Origin: an uncultured Porphyromonadaceae bacterium
GTDB lineage: Bacteria > Bacteroidota > Bacteroidia > Bacteroidales > Muribaculaceae
Assembly: GCA_937921035.1 (NCBI GenBank)
Contig: CALEUL010000056.1
Location: forward strand, 1-64,000
Reading direction: 5' to 3'
DNA length: 64,000 nt
Shown piece by piece: positions 1-8,262 of this stretch. A program made the translations under genes and the position numbers. The notes under the pieces were generated by a model. It did no database searches. It saw only the letters and a program-made list of their open reading frames with translations, and had not been told where the DNA came from. The first letter of the stretch is position 1, and every line of letters starts with the position of its first letter.

Positions 1-292
1 ATTTTATTTACTGCCAGAGCCGCTTAGGCTAGGCTAATTTTTAACGAACTATTGTATGTCAAAAAACACATAAAAATATTTTGTCGGTTGAAAAGTAAAA
101 GCTAACTTTGCGTTAGTCTTTAAAGAATGAACCCAATTTTATTCACCTTAAAAACGAATTACAGAACATAGAACGCTCCCGGAAAGCGGTCATTTTAAAA
201 GACCATTCTTCCAAGCTACGTACACAAAAAAAGATAACCAAACAACAATCATTAACTAATACTTTTTTAATTTCAGTACACTTAATCAAATT
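1..292. other. Leader and promoter region upstream of exbB
   Basis: No gene is supported here. The first 60 bases are AT-rich and may be the tail of an intergenic region continuing to the left. A Bacteroidales-type promoter lies at 80-110, which leaves an unusually long 5' leader of about 175 bases before exbB. The leader holds a 14-codon open frame (127-171) and a short hairpin-capable stretch, CGCT/AGCG, around 174-189. Neither is strong enough to call a regulatory element. Confidence 0.5.
80..110 (+). promoter_or_regulatory. Promoter for the exbB-exbD-exbD-tonB operon
   Basis: TTTG at 80-83 and TAACTTTG at 103-110 are separated by 19 bases. This matches the Bacteroidota primary sigma factor consensus (-33 TTTG, -7 TAnnTTTG). 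Transcription would begin near 117. Confidence 0.65.
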
Positions 293-1108
293 ATGGAAGC
301 TCAAAAGCCTACCGCAAAGGCAAAGCCTACTGCGAAAAACAACGCTCCCGGTATTAAAAATGCCGCATGGGTAATTGTAATCTGCGCTATCGTCGCTGTA
401 TCACTTTTCATTTTCTGGTTTGGTAACGACATGCACTTCGACGAAGACGGTCATCCTCAGAACCTTTGGGGTACCGTTTACAAAGGTGGTTTCATCGTAC
501 CTGTACTCCAGACCCTCTTCCTCACCGTTATTGTTCTTGCTGTAGAACGCTGGATTGCCCTCAACTCTGCTAAAGGTAAAGGCAATGTTGCCAAGTTTGT
601 TGCAGCTGTTAAAGTATGCCTTGAAAAAGGCGATATCGCTGGCGCTCGCGCACTCTGCTCCAAGCAGCGTGGTACAGTAGCCGCTGTTGTTGACTCCGCT
701 CTTATCCGCTACGAAGAAATGGACAAGAACACCGTTCTTTCCAAAGAGCAGAAAATCGCTACTCTTCAGAAGCAGGTAGAAGAAGCAACCGCTCTCGAAA
801 TGCCTACTCTCCAGCAGAACCTCCCCATCCTGGCTACCATGACCACCCTCGGTACTCTCGTTGGTCTTCTCGGTACTGTAATGGGTATGATCAAGTCCTT
901 CCAGGCTCTTTCACAGTCTGGTGCTCCTGACTCCACTGAACTGTCCACCGGTATTTCCGAGGCTCTTATCAATACCGCCTTCGGTATCGCAACCGGTGCT
1001 TTCGCTGTAATTTTCTACAACTACTACACCAACAAAATCGATACTCTCACCTACGCTATCGACGAGATCGGTTTCTCCATCGTGCAAACATTTGCCGCTA
1101 CACACTAA
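293..1108 (+). CDS. exbB: MotA/TolQ/ExbB proton channel family protein
   Basis: This is the 271-residue proton-channel subunit of the inner-membrane motor that energises TonB-dependent outer-membrane transporters. A hydrophilic Lys/Ala-rich N-terminus precedes a first membrane helix (about residues 23-43). A second hydrophobic segment follows at about 68-84. The long cytoplasmic region is followed by the conserved helical pair at about 175-200 and 225-245, with the Gly-rich LGTLVGLLGTVMGMI signature typical of ExbB/TolQ. It is first in an operon with two exbD genes and tonB, 53 bases upstream of the first exbD. ExbB rather than TolQ is chosen because the operon ends in tonB and no tolA or pal is present. 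Confidence 0.93.
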   Translation: MEAQKPTAKAKPTAKNNAPGIKNAAWVIVICAIVAVSLFIFWFGNDMHFDEDGHPQNLWGTVYKGGFIVPVLQTLFLTVIVLAVERWIALNSAKGKGNVAKFVAAVKVCLEKGDIAGARALCSKQRGTVAAVVDSALIRYEEMDKNTVLSKEQKIATLQKQVEEATALEMPTLQQNLPILATMTTLGTLVGLLGTVMGMIKSFQALSQSGAPDSTELSTGISEALINTAFGIATGAFAVIFYNYYTNKIDTLTYAIDEIGFSIVQTFAATH

Positions 1109-1161
1109 TTCCTATTTATCCGTTTTTCTAAGATAATCAACACCAACAAAGACAGGTAAAT

Positions 1162-1974
1162 ATGGGAAAAGTAAAAATCAAAAAGAAAAGTACCTTCATC
1201 GACATGACCGCGATGAGTGACGTAACTGTTCTTTTGCTTACTTTCTTCATGTTGACTTCTACCTTCCTTCAGAAGGAACCGACCATTGTCTACACTCCTT
1301 CTTCAGTATCTGAAGAAAAAGTGCCGATGAACAATCTGGTTACCGTCCTCGTTTCGTCCGCCGACAAGTCGGGCAAACTCGACGATCCCACCGTGACTGA
1401 AGGTAAACTCTTCATCTCGTTTACCGGCGACGCCGACTCGACATTATCAAGCGAAAACATTCGCGGCCTGATGCTCGACGAAGCACTCTCCATCTACAAC
1501 GAACAGCACAAGAACAACAAAATCACTCTGACCGATGCACAGAAGGGCCAGTTCCGCACTACCAATATGATTGGTGTGCCGTTCGCGGAACTTCCTGCAG
1601 TCCTATCGATGTCAGTTACCGAACGCGATAAGTTCCTCGGCGATATCGGCAACCCCAAAGTGGGTATTCCTATCGACGGCAACAAGAACCGCGACGGTCG
1701 TCTGAACGACTTCCAGGTATGGCTCAAAGCCATCTACAATGTTGCTCAGCGCATCAACAACGAACAGGCTGAAGGTCTTACCCCGGATGAGCGCGCACAG
1801 CTCTCCAACCTTTACACCGCTCTTATGCGTAAAGGCCAGGGTATAGCCATCAAGGCAGACAAGGATACCCCCTTCACCACCGTGCAGCTGGTATTCGACA
1901 ACCTCCAGACCATGAAGCTGAACAAGTTCAGCCTTATGACTGCCCTCAAATCGGAAAATGAACCCACTCAGTAA
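1162..1974 (+). CDS. exbD: ExbD/TolR family protein, first copy, long form
   Basis: This 270-residue protein is the ExbD subunit of the TonB motor. A basic N-terminus precedes a single membrane helix at about residues 17-37 (SDVTVLLLTFFML) that carries the conserved acidic residue (Asp20) thought to conduct protons. The C-terminal 45 or so residues resemble the usual periplasmic ExbD fold (GQGIAIKADKDTPFTTVQLVFDNL). Between the two lies a long insertion (about residues 65-215) not found in the roughly 140-residue enterobacterial ExbD. It lies 9 bases before the second exbD. The two copies are clearly different in sequence, so they probably form a heteromeric ExbD component. Confidence 0.88.
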   Translation: MGKVKIKKKSTFIDMTAMSDVTVLLLTFFMLTSTFLQKEPTIVYTPSSVSEEKVPMNNLVTVLVSSADKSGKLDDPTVTEGKLFISFTGDADSTLSSENIRGLMLDEALSIYNEQHKNNKITLTDAQKGQFRTTNMIGVPFAELPAVLSMSVTERDKFLGDIGNPKVGIPIDGNKNRDGRLNDFQVWLKAIYNVAQRINNEQAEGLTPDERAQLSNLYTALMRKGQGIAIKADKDTPFTTVQLVFDNLQTMKLNKFSLMTALKSENEPTQ

Positions 1975-1983
1975 AGTAAAGTT

Positions 1984-2772
1984 ATGGCACAGATAGAAGA
2001 ATCCGGCGGCGGCAAAAAGAAAAAAGGCGCCCAGAAAAAGATGACCATCCGTGTGGACTTTACTCCCATGGTGGATATGAACATGCTTCTGATTACCTTC
2101 TTCATGCTCTGTACGACCATGATCAAGAGCCAGACACTGCAGATTATCCTTCCTACCAACGAAGATGTGAAGAAGGAACAGCAGAGCCAGGCAAAGCAGT
2201 CCGAAGCAATCACTCTGATCCTCGATACCCAGTACAATGGCGACAAACCTGCCATTGATGCCGAAACCGGCAAGACCTTGCACAATATTTACTATTATGA
2301 AGGTATCGCCGACACAACGTTCGCTACCCCGAACTACCTCCGCAAGGAACAGTTCATCGGTAACATGAACCACCAGGCACAGGGTATCCGCAAGATCCTG
2401 CTCAACAAGAACAAGCAGGTTATGGAAGAATATGCCAAGCTGAAAGATCAGTGGAAAAACAAGGAAATCACAAAGGAGCAGTTCGACGAACTTGCAAAGA
2501 AGAACGCGTCCGACTCCCTTAAGACTCGCCCTGTAGTTGTGATCAAACCCGGTCCCAACACCACATACGAAGGTCTTATCAACGCTATCGACGAAATGAA
2601 CATCAACCAGATTTCTCGATACAGCATAGAGCTTCCTACTCACACCGATACAGTTCTGCTCCGTCATTACGAGCAGACAACCGGCGAGAAAGTCATCAAT
2701 CCTTTAGTACGCGCCAAAGCAGTAGCAGCTGTGCAGGCAGACAATGCTGAAGAATCTACCTCCAACCCCTAA
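1984..2772 (+). CDS. exbD: ExbD/TolR family protein, second copy, long form
   Basis: A second ExbD of 262 residues. A Gly/Lys-rich N-terminus is followed by one membrane helix at about residues 27-50 (MVDMNMLLITFFML) that keeps the essential Asp. The C-terminal part (VVVIKPGPNTTYEGLINAIDEM) matches the ExbD periplasmic domain. The middle contains an insertion rich in Lys and Gln (about residues 60-180). It is separated by 9 bases from the first exbD and 13 from tonB, so all four genes are surely co-transcribed. Two exbD genes in tandem is common in Bacteroidota. The division of labour between them is not evident from the sequence. Confidence 0.88.
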   Translation: MAQIEESGGGKKKKGAQKKMTIRVDFTPMVDMNMLLITFFMLCTTMIKSQTLQIILPTNEDVKKEQQSQAKQSEAITLILDTQYNGDKPAIDAETGKTLHNIYYYEGIADTTFATPNYLRKEQFIGNMNHQAQGIRKILLNKNKQVMEEYAKLKDQWKNKEITKEQFDELAKKNASDSLKTRPVVVIKPGPNTTYEGLINAIDEMNINQISRYSIELPTHTDTVLLRHYEQTTGEKVINPLVRAKAVAAVQADNAEESTSNP

Positions 2773-2785
2773 AACTTAGATTAAA

Positions 2786-3631
2786 ATGGCAAAAGACGTA
2801 GATCTTACCTCAAAAGAGTGGCGCGATATAGTATTTGACGGCAAAAACAAGGAGTATGGCGCATATCAGATGCGTGCAACTTCCGCCGCTCGCCACACCA
2901 GAGCTATCGTTTCGGTTATCATTGCTGTTGCAATCATCCTTGTATTCCTTATCCTTTCCGTTTCCGGCGTATTCAGCAAGCCCGAGGAAGAGCAGATTGT
3001 TACTTCCACAGTGCAGGAGCTGACGGCAATGGAAACTGAAGAAGAGGAAATCATTGAGGAGGAGGAACAGTTCCAGATGCCCGAACCCGAAGAAATCATT
3101 GCTCCTGAAGAAGTTGCCAACCAGCAGCAGGTTACCGACCTCCTTATCGTTGAAGACGATCAGATCGAAGAGGATAAGCAGGTTAAGAACACCGAAGACG
3201 TGCTCGAGAACGAAGCTGCACTTGGTGCTGTCGACATTACCGAAGGCACAAACGACCTTAACAAGGTTATTGTGAAGGAAGAGGTTATCGCAGCTCCCGT
3301 GGTTGAAGACGAACCCGTCAGCATCGCAATGGTAGAACAGAAACCTGAATTCCCCGGCGGTGAAAGTGCCATGTACAAATGGCTCGGCGATAACATCGTT
3401 TATCCCTCCGCTGCTTCCGAAGAAGGTGTTCAGGGTCGTGTAGTTGTAGAATTCGTCGTAGGCAAGGACGGTAGCATTACAAACGTTCGCGTTGTACGTC
3501 CCCGTCATCCCGCACTCGACAAGGAAGCCCTCCGCGTTGTAAAAGCAATGCCCAAGTGGGTTCCCGGCCGTAACAACGGTCAGCCTGTAAAGGTTACATA
3601 CACACTGCCCGTAACGTTCAAACTTCAGTAG
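2786..3631 (+). CDS. tonB: Energy transducer TonB
   Basis: This 281-residue protein spans the periplasm and transmits motor force to outer-membrane receptors. A 40-residue cytoplasmic N-terminus (EYGAYQMR motif common in Bacteroidota TonB) leads to a membrane helix at about 41-63. The periplasmic linker (about 70-185) is strikingly acidic, with runs of Glu, instead of the Pro/Lys-rich linker of Proteobacteria. The C-terminal TonB domain (about 190-281) has the typical PEFPGGESAMYKWLGDNIVYP start and the VQGRVVVEFVVGKDG core. It is last in its operon and is followed by a strong terminator. Confidence 0.93.
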   Translation: MAKDVDLTSKEWRDIVFDGKNKEYGAYQMRATSAARHTRAIVSVIIAVAIILVFLILSVSGVFSKPEEEQIVTSTVQELTAMETEEEEIIEEEEQFQMPEPEEIIAPEEVANQQQVTDLLIVEDDQIEEDKQVKNTEDVLENEAALGAVDITEGTNDLNKVIVKEEVIAAPVVEDEPVSIAMVEQKPEFPGGESAMYKWLGDNIVYPSAASEEGVQGRVVVEFVVGKDGSITNVRVVRPRHPALDKEALRVVKAMPKWVPGRNNGQPVKVTYTLPVTFKLQ

Positions 3632-3662
3632 AATTCGCTTTTGAATTCCATACCCCTCCAAG

Positions 3663-3691
3663 GTCCGGTGCCTCGCACCGGACTTTTTTTT
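3663..3691 (+). terminator. Rho-independent terminator after tonB
   Basis: A perfect 9-bp stem (GTCCGGTGC / GCACCGGAC, 3663-3671 and 3675-3683) with a 3-base loop is followed by eight T residues. Confidence 0.93.
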
Positions 3692-3744
3692 GCGTCTACT
3701 GAATATTTTCGATGTGCGGTAATGCGTTAATCCTTTTTTTTCAG

Positions 3745-3752
3745 TACCTTTG
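3745..3752 (+). promoter_or_regulatory. -7 element of the pgk promoter
   Basis: TACCTTTG fits TAnnTTTG and lies 32 bases before the pgk start. No clear -33 TTTG is found at the expected spacing, so only the -7 box is called. Confidence 0.5.
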
Positions 3753-3784
3753 CATGCGAAACAAACAACACAAATTATACTGCT

Positions 3785-5035
3785 ATGACAATAGACAATT
3801 TCAATTTCAAAGGTCATAAGGCTATCGTCCGCGTGGACTTCAATGTGCCTCTGGACGAAAATGGCAATATCACAGACGACACCCGTATCCGTGGTGCACT
3901 TCCTACACTCAAGAAGATACTTGCCGACGGTGGTTCTCTCATCATCATGTCGCACATGGGTAAACCCAAAGGCAAAGTTAATCCCAAAATGTCGCTCGGT
4001 CAGATTAAGGATGCTGTAGCCAAGGCTCTCGGCGCAGATGTAGAGTTTGCTCCCGATTGCGCAGCTGCCGCTGATATGGCTGCCGCCCTCAAGCCCGGTC
4101 AGGTTCTTCTGCTTGAGAACCTCCGCTTCTATCCCGAAGAAGAAGGCAAGCCTGTGGGAATCGAGAAAACAGATCCTAACTACGACGCAGCAAAGAAAGA
4201 GATGAAGGCCCGTCAGAAAGATTTCGCCAAAACTCTTGCTTCCTATGCCGACGTTTACGTAAACGACGCATTCGGTACAGCTCACCGTCGCCATGCTTCC
4301 ACTGCTGTTGTGGCTGATTACTTCGACGCCGACCACAAGATGCTCGGTTATCTGATGGAGAAAGAAGTAAAGGCTGTAGATAATATTCTCAACAACATCC
4401 AGCGTCCCTTCACCGCCATTATGGGTGGTTCCAAGGTGTCCACCAAGATTGGCATCATCGAGAACCTCATGGACAAGGTTGACAACCTGATTCTCTGCGG
4501 CGGCATGACATATACCTTCGCAAAAGCTATGGGTGGAAATGTTGGCAACTCTATCTGCGAGAACGACAAACTCGATCTTGCGCTCGACATTATGAAGAAA
4601 GCTAAGGAAAAAGGTGTAAACCTTGTTCTTGGCAGCGATTGTGTTGCAGCCGACGCTTTCAGCAACGACGCCAATACACAGGTATGCTCTGTAATGGCTA
4701 TTCCCGAAGGCTGGGAAGGCCTTGATGCAGGTCCCGACACACGCAACCTTTTTGCCAAGACAATCGAGCCCTCCAAGACTATTCTTTGGAACGGTCCTGC
4801 CGGTGTATTTGAATTCGAGAACTTCACCGCAGGCAGCCGTGCTATTGCCGATGCAATTGTAAAGGCTACAAAAGACGGTGCATTCTCGCTTGTTGGTGGC
4901 GGCGACTCCGTTGCTTGCATCAATAAGTTCGGCCTGGCCGACGAAGTATCCTATGTGTCCACCGGTGGCGGCGCTCTGCTCGAAGCTATCGAGGGCAAGG
5001 TTCTTCCCGGTGTAGCAGCTATCAAAGGCGAATAA
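3785..5035 (+). CDS. pgk: Phosphoglycerate kinase
   Basis: Catalyses reversible transfer of phosphate from 1,3-bisphosphoglycerate to ADP in glycolysis, in the cytoplasm. The 416-residue length is normal. The N-terminal domain has the substrate-binding RVDFNVPLD segment (about 16-24), SHMGKPKG and [13 protein letters not shown]. The hinge and C-terminal nucleotide domain carry the [14 protein letters not shown] and WNGPAGVFE motifs, with the VGGGDSV Gly-rich loop near residue 370. It has its own -7 box and is enclosed by terminators, so it is probably transcribed alone. Confidence 0.97.
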   Translation: MTIDNFNFKGHKAIVRVDFNVPLDENGNITDDTRIRGALPTLKKILADGGSLIIMSHMGKPKGKVNPKMSLGQIKDAVAKALGADVEFAPDCAAAADMAAALKPGQVLLLENLRFYPEEEGKPVGIEKTDPNYDAAKKEMKARQKDFAKTLASYADVYVNDAFGTAHRRHASTAVVADYFDADHKMLGYLMEKEVKAVDNILNNIQRPFTAIMGGSKVSTKIGIIENLMDKVDNLILCGGMTYTFAKAMGGNVGNSICENDKLDLALDIMKKAKEKGVNLVLGSDCVAADAFSNDANTQVCSVMAIPEGWEGLDAGPDTRNLFAKTIEPSKTILWNGPAGVFEFENFTAGSRAIADAIVKATKDGAFSLVGGGDSVACINKFGLADEVSYVSTGGGALLEAIEGKVLPGVAAIKGE

Positions 5036-5060
5036 TATTCGATAGAATTGATAACATTGG

Positions 5061-5093
5061 AAAGGGCCTGCAGCGATGCGGCCCTTTCTTTTA
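5061..5093 (+). terminator. Rho-independent terminator after pgk
   Basis: Stem AAAGGGCC (5061-5068) and GGCCCTTT (5080-5087) with an 11-base loop, followed by a T-rich tract. It argues against translation starts upstream of 5094 for the next gene. Confidence 0.88.
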
Positions 5094-5104
5094 CTTCTTC
5101 GGTC

Positions 5105-6334
5105 ATGAACGGTTTAAACAGTGTTTTCTTTGAATGGGTGAACGCCCACGCCCTTGACAATCCTTCTGCGCTCCGACTAAAATACGCTTCGGTAAAACAG
5201 CCGGACATGGACTATGCGGCTGCCATTGTGCAGATAGAGTGCCGTCGTAAGTTTGCAATCAAATTCGAGGAGGAACTGAATGTCTTTTCGCGTTTCTATT
5301 TTCCGAGTATGCTTGCCGGTGAGCAGGCTTCGTCGGATATGCTTGCCGCATATCATGCGTCGCTATTGCCCGGCGGTCTTAAAGTCGTGGATTTTACAGC
5401 CGGATTAGGCATAGACGTTTTCCATCTTGCAAAGGATGCGAAAGAAACGACTGCAATAGAGATGGAGCATGACCGCGCGGAGGCTCTGAGCTATAATGTC
5501 GCTGGTCTGGGGCTTGATAATATGTCGGTAAAGGAAAACGATTGCATTGAGTTCATTGATGAATGTATTGCACAAGGATGTGTGTTCGATGCCGCTTTTA
5601 TTGACCCCGCGCGACGCGATTCTATGGGTAAGCGTGTATTTGCCTTGGCCGACTGCCAGCCCGACGTTGTGGCGCTGTTGCCAAAGATTTCGCAGATATG
5701 CCGTAAACTTATTGTAAAGGCCTCGCCGATGCTCGATATAAGCCATACAGCCGATGCTCTTGGGAAATATCTGAGCAAGGCAGTGGCTGTTGGTACGCCT
5801 ACCGACTGCAAGGAGCTGCTTCTTGTTCTGGATTTTTCATGTCCGAGTGTCGAGCCTGAAATCGAGGCGCTTGTGCTCACGGCAGATAAAAAACATAGCT
5901 ACAAGTTCTTCCGGAGTGTAGAAAACGCTATGGAAATGCCTGCTTTCGGCCCTGTCCTTAAGACTGGCGATTATCTATATGAGGCGTATCCTGAAGTTAT
6001 GAAAACCGGTGTGTTTAAACTGCTGGCCAAAGATTTCGGTCTAAGCATTATAGCGCCGAACACTAAACTGTTTTATTCAGACAGAATCGAATCTGCTTTT
6101 CCCGGACATATTTACAAGATTAACGAGGTGCTTCCGTATTCCTCAAAGGTAATAAAGCGCCTGCGAAAGGAAAAGATGAAAGCGAATGTTGCTACTCGTA
6201 ATTTTGGTATCGGTGCCGACGTGCTTCGCAACAGACTTGGTATTTCTGATGGTGGAACATTGAGGCTGTACGGTTTTTCGGATGCCTTAGGCAATAAGAT
6301 GCTGGCAATAGCAGAACCTGTTGTTATTTCCTGA
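5105..6334 (+). CDS. Class I SAM-dependent methyltransferase with THUMP-like domain
   Basis: A 409-residue protein of the family annotated in Bacteroidota as a class I SAM-dependent methyltransferase with a C-terminal THUMP-like domain. The SAM-binding motif I is VVDFTAGLGIDVFHLA (about residues 94-109), followed by an acidic residue at the end of strand 2 (AIEMEHDRAEAL) and the FDAAFIDPARRD catalytic-loop motif near 165. The last 80 residues resemble the THUMP-like domain (IYKINEVLPYSSKVIKRLRKEKM). The substrate is not known; RNA is plausible. An in-frame start at 5048 would place codons within the pgk terminator, so ATG 5105 is preferred. Its last 11 bases overlap convergently with coaE. 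Confidence 0.8.
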   Translation: MNGLNSVFFEWVNAHALDNPSALRLKYASVKQPDMDYAAAIVQIECRRKFAIKFEEELNVFSRFYFPSMLAGEQASSDMLAAYHASLLPGGLKVVDFTAGLGIDVFHLAKDAKETTAIEMEHDRAEALSYNVAGLGLDNMSVKENDCIEFIDECIAQGCVFDAAFIDPARRDSMGKRVFALADCQPDVVALLPKISQICRKLIVKASPMLDISHTADALGKYLSKAVAVGTPTDCKELLLVLDFSCPSVEPEIEALVLTADKKHSYKFFRSVENAMEMPAFGPVLKTGDYLYEAYPEVMKTGVFKLLAKDFGLSIIAPNTKLFYSDRIESAFPGHIYKINEVLPYSSKVIKRLRKEKMKANVATRNFGIGADVLRNRLGISDGGTLRLYGFSDALGNKMLAIAEPVVIS

Positions 6335-6914
6335 TTTCCGAAAGGATCGTTACCAGCTGCGGTAGTACAGCCGCTGTGTTGTCGTTTGTTATGATTTTTA
6401 GGTTTTTCAGCGGCTCTGTTGGATTCTCCTCTTCTGTCTGGGCTGTAATGCGTTCCAACACCTGATTGCGGCTGAACCGGTTGCGTGCCATCACACGCGC
6501 TATGCGAACTTCGACCGGCGCTGTTACGCGCAGTTCGCCGTCCACATCGTTATGGAGGCCGCTGGAGTAGAGTATAGCTGTTTCTACAAAGACAAGAGGT
6601 ATGTTGTACAGCGAACTTCTCCAGTTACGTATATCCTCGCGGACTGCATTATGTACAATGTTGTTAAGAATCAGCAGCTTTTCTTTGTCAGCGAAGACTA
6701 CATCAGAAAGAACCCCGCGGTTAATGGTTCCATTTACAATCACTTCGGCGGCAATTTCCCTGGCTATGCGGCGTTTAATTTCGGCGCTATTGTCCATCAG
6801 TGCGCGAGCCCGGCTGTCGCAGTCGAAAACAGCGTATCCCCATGCCCGCAGAACTTGCGCTATGGTGGATTTGCCGGATCCTATACCTCCGGTCAAAGCG
6901 ATGATTCCAGACAT
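6324..6914 (-). CDS. coaE: Dephospho-CoA kinase
   Basis: Catalyses the last step of coenzyme A synthesis, ATP-dependent phosphorylation of the 3'-hydroxyl of dephospho-CoA. The 196-residue protein begins with the P-loop IALTGGIGSGKSTIA (about 4-18). It also has the FDCDSRAR and VETAILYSSGLH motifs of the family and a C-terminal LKNLKIITNDNT segment. It starts 2 bases after the ybbR-like stop and is last in the nusB-yajC-ybbR-coaE run, which is a common gene order in Bacteroidales. Confidence 0.94.
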   Translation of the reverse strand: MSGIIALTGGIGSGKSTIAQVLRAWGYAVFDCDSRARALMDNSAEIKRRIAREIAAEVIVNGTINRGVLSDVVFADKEKLLILNNIVHNAVREDIRNWRSSLYNIPLVFVETAILYSSGLHNDVDGELRVTAPVEVRIARVMARNRFSRNQVLERITAQTEEENPTEPLKNLKIITNDNTAAVLPQLVTILSEIRK

Positions 6915-6916
6915 TG

Positions 6917-7891
6917 TCAGCGGCGTTCGATTATATACTCGGCGCTGTCGGCCGAGAGTTGTACATTATATAACTTATCCGGAACGTCAGTGAGTTTCAG
7001 TTTCACTTTATTTGAGCGCAGGGGCTGTATCGTTTTATAGTCGGCCACTACGCGGAAATTTGTGCTGCCCTTCGAGTAAGCGCTCAGCGGCACCATGAAG
7101 AATGCGTCTATCTGTGCCGGAAAAGTTATAAGTTTAATATTCTGAGGAACGTTCACCGGTTCGATAACAACCTTGCGGCTCTTGAATATCATCGGTTCGA
7201 CGATAAATGTAACGTCCACGCTGTCCGGAATAACCCTTGTATGCGGCGGAGTGAGGAGTTTGACGCGCCTTGTTGTAGTGTTCTCAAGGCCTACGAGACG
7301 TATAGGTTCTGTGAGTATGCGTGTGTAGTTGTCGGGAAGTTCATCGCCGTTTGCCACGAACAGACGCACAGTGTCGGGAGAAACCTTAGGTTTGCCAACA
7401 AGCGCCGCCTGCGGAGCGGCAGTAACTTTGTAATCGGCCTTCACGGTCATGTTGTAGCCGGCGTGAGTGGTGTAGCTCAACAAAAGGGTGTCGGGGTATA
7501 CAACGTTTACCTGGGCACCTCCGGCGGCATTGCGTACCAAAGCTTTCAGTTCGGCGTTGCTCACGCGCACCAATCCGTTCTTTCGGTATGCGCGGAAATC
7601 CACATCTACTGCTGGCGAGCCTCCAATCGACATTTTCAGCAGCTGCGTGCCGCGGCAACGCAGGTTAACGCTCAGGGCCTCCGGCCCGGCCGTTATCAAT
7701 GTAACCGAATCCGGAACGTGTGATATTTTAAGAGGCATACGAAAATCGTGCTGCTCCTCTTCGTTGAGGGTCAGCACGATCCATAGTATGGCCGATATAA
7801 CCACAAAAATCATGAACATCCACACGTCGCGGCCGCGTGGCGAGCGCATTAAAGCTAATGCACGACCGAAGATGTCTTGAATTCTGTGCAC
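6917..7891 (-). CDS. YbbR-like domain protein (CdaR-like)
   Basis: A 324-residue protein with one N-terminal membrane helix (about residues 22-42, VWMFMIFVVISAILWIVL). After it comes a long extracytoplasmic region of tandem YbbR-like repeats with alternating beta pattern. In Firmicutes YbbR/CdaR regulates the c-di-AMP cyclase CdaA. No cdaA lies nearby, so that function cannot be assumed. It sits between yajC and coaE with gaps of 12 and 2 bases, so translation is probably coupled to coaE. Confidence 0.75.
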   Translation of the reverse strand: MHRIQDIFGRALALMRSPRGRDVWMFMIFVVISAILWIVLTLNEEEQHDFRMPLKISHVPDSVTLITAGPEALSVNLRCRGTQLLKMSIGGSPAVDVDFRAYRKNGLVRVSNAELKALVRNAAGGAQVNVVYPDTLLLSYTTHAGYNMTVKADYKVTAAPQAALVGKPKVSPDTVRLFVANGDELPDNYTRILTEPIRLVGLENTTTRRVKLLTPPHTRVIPDSVDVTFIVEPMIFKSRKVVIEPVNVPQNIKLITFPAQIDAFFMVPLSAYSKGSTNFRVVADYKTIQPLRSNKVKLKLTDVPDKLYNVQLSADSAEYIIERR

Positions 7892-7903
7892 GTTGCGGAG
7901 TTA

Positions 7904-8239
7904 TTATTTCTGCTGGTTTTCGCCGTTCTGTGCGGCAACGTTGGCTTCGACAGCAGAGGGATATACAGAACCCTTGTCGATACGGATGCGTACGCCGTTG
8001 GAAATTTCAACAACGAAGTATGTGTCTTTCACTTCTTTGATAGTGCCGTAGATACCGCCGGCGGTAACGATGTCGCTGCCTGGAGCGAGTGATTCACGGA
8101 ATTTTTTGATTTCTTTCTGTCGCTTCTGCTGCGGGCGAATCATAAAGAAGTAGAAGATTGCGAAAAGGGCTACAATCATAAGAATGCTACCCATTCCGCC
8201 GCCGGCGGCGCCGGCCTGAAGGAGAATGAAATTGCTCAT
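7904..8239 (-). CDS. yajC: Preprotein translocase subunit YajC
   Basis: An accessory subunit of the Sec translocon with SecD/SecF. The 111-residue protein has a Gly-rich N-terminus, one membrane helix (about 16-34, GSILMIVALFAIFYFFMIRP) and the hallmark RPQQKRQKE followed by LAPGSDIVTAGGIYGTI. An upstream in-frame extension to 8482 is open but runs antiparallel to the end of nusB coding sequence in another frame and shows no family similarity. The start at 8239 is therefore used. Confidence 0.95.
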   Translation of the reverse strand: MSNFILLQAGAAGGGMGSILMIVALFAIFYFFMIRPQQKRQKEIKKFRESLAPGSDIVTAGGIYGTIKEVKDTYFVVEISNGVRIRIDKGSVYPSAVEANVAAQNGENQQK

Positions 8240-8262
8240 TGTAGGTTTTGTAATTATCGGGG

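Noticed and set aside
1612..2667. 351-codon open frame on the minus strand opposite the exbD genes
   Set aside because: Shadow of the two exbD genes; no promoter or recognisable domain.
2810..4336. 508-codon open frame on the minus strand across tonB and the start of pgk
   Set aside because: It crosses a strong terminator, a promoter and two recognised genes, and the translation is Cys/Phe-rich without any motif.
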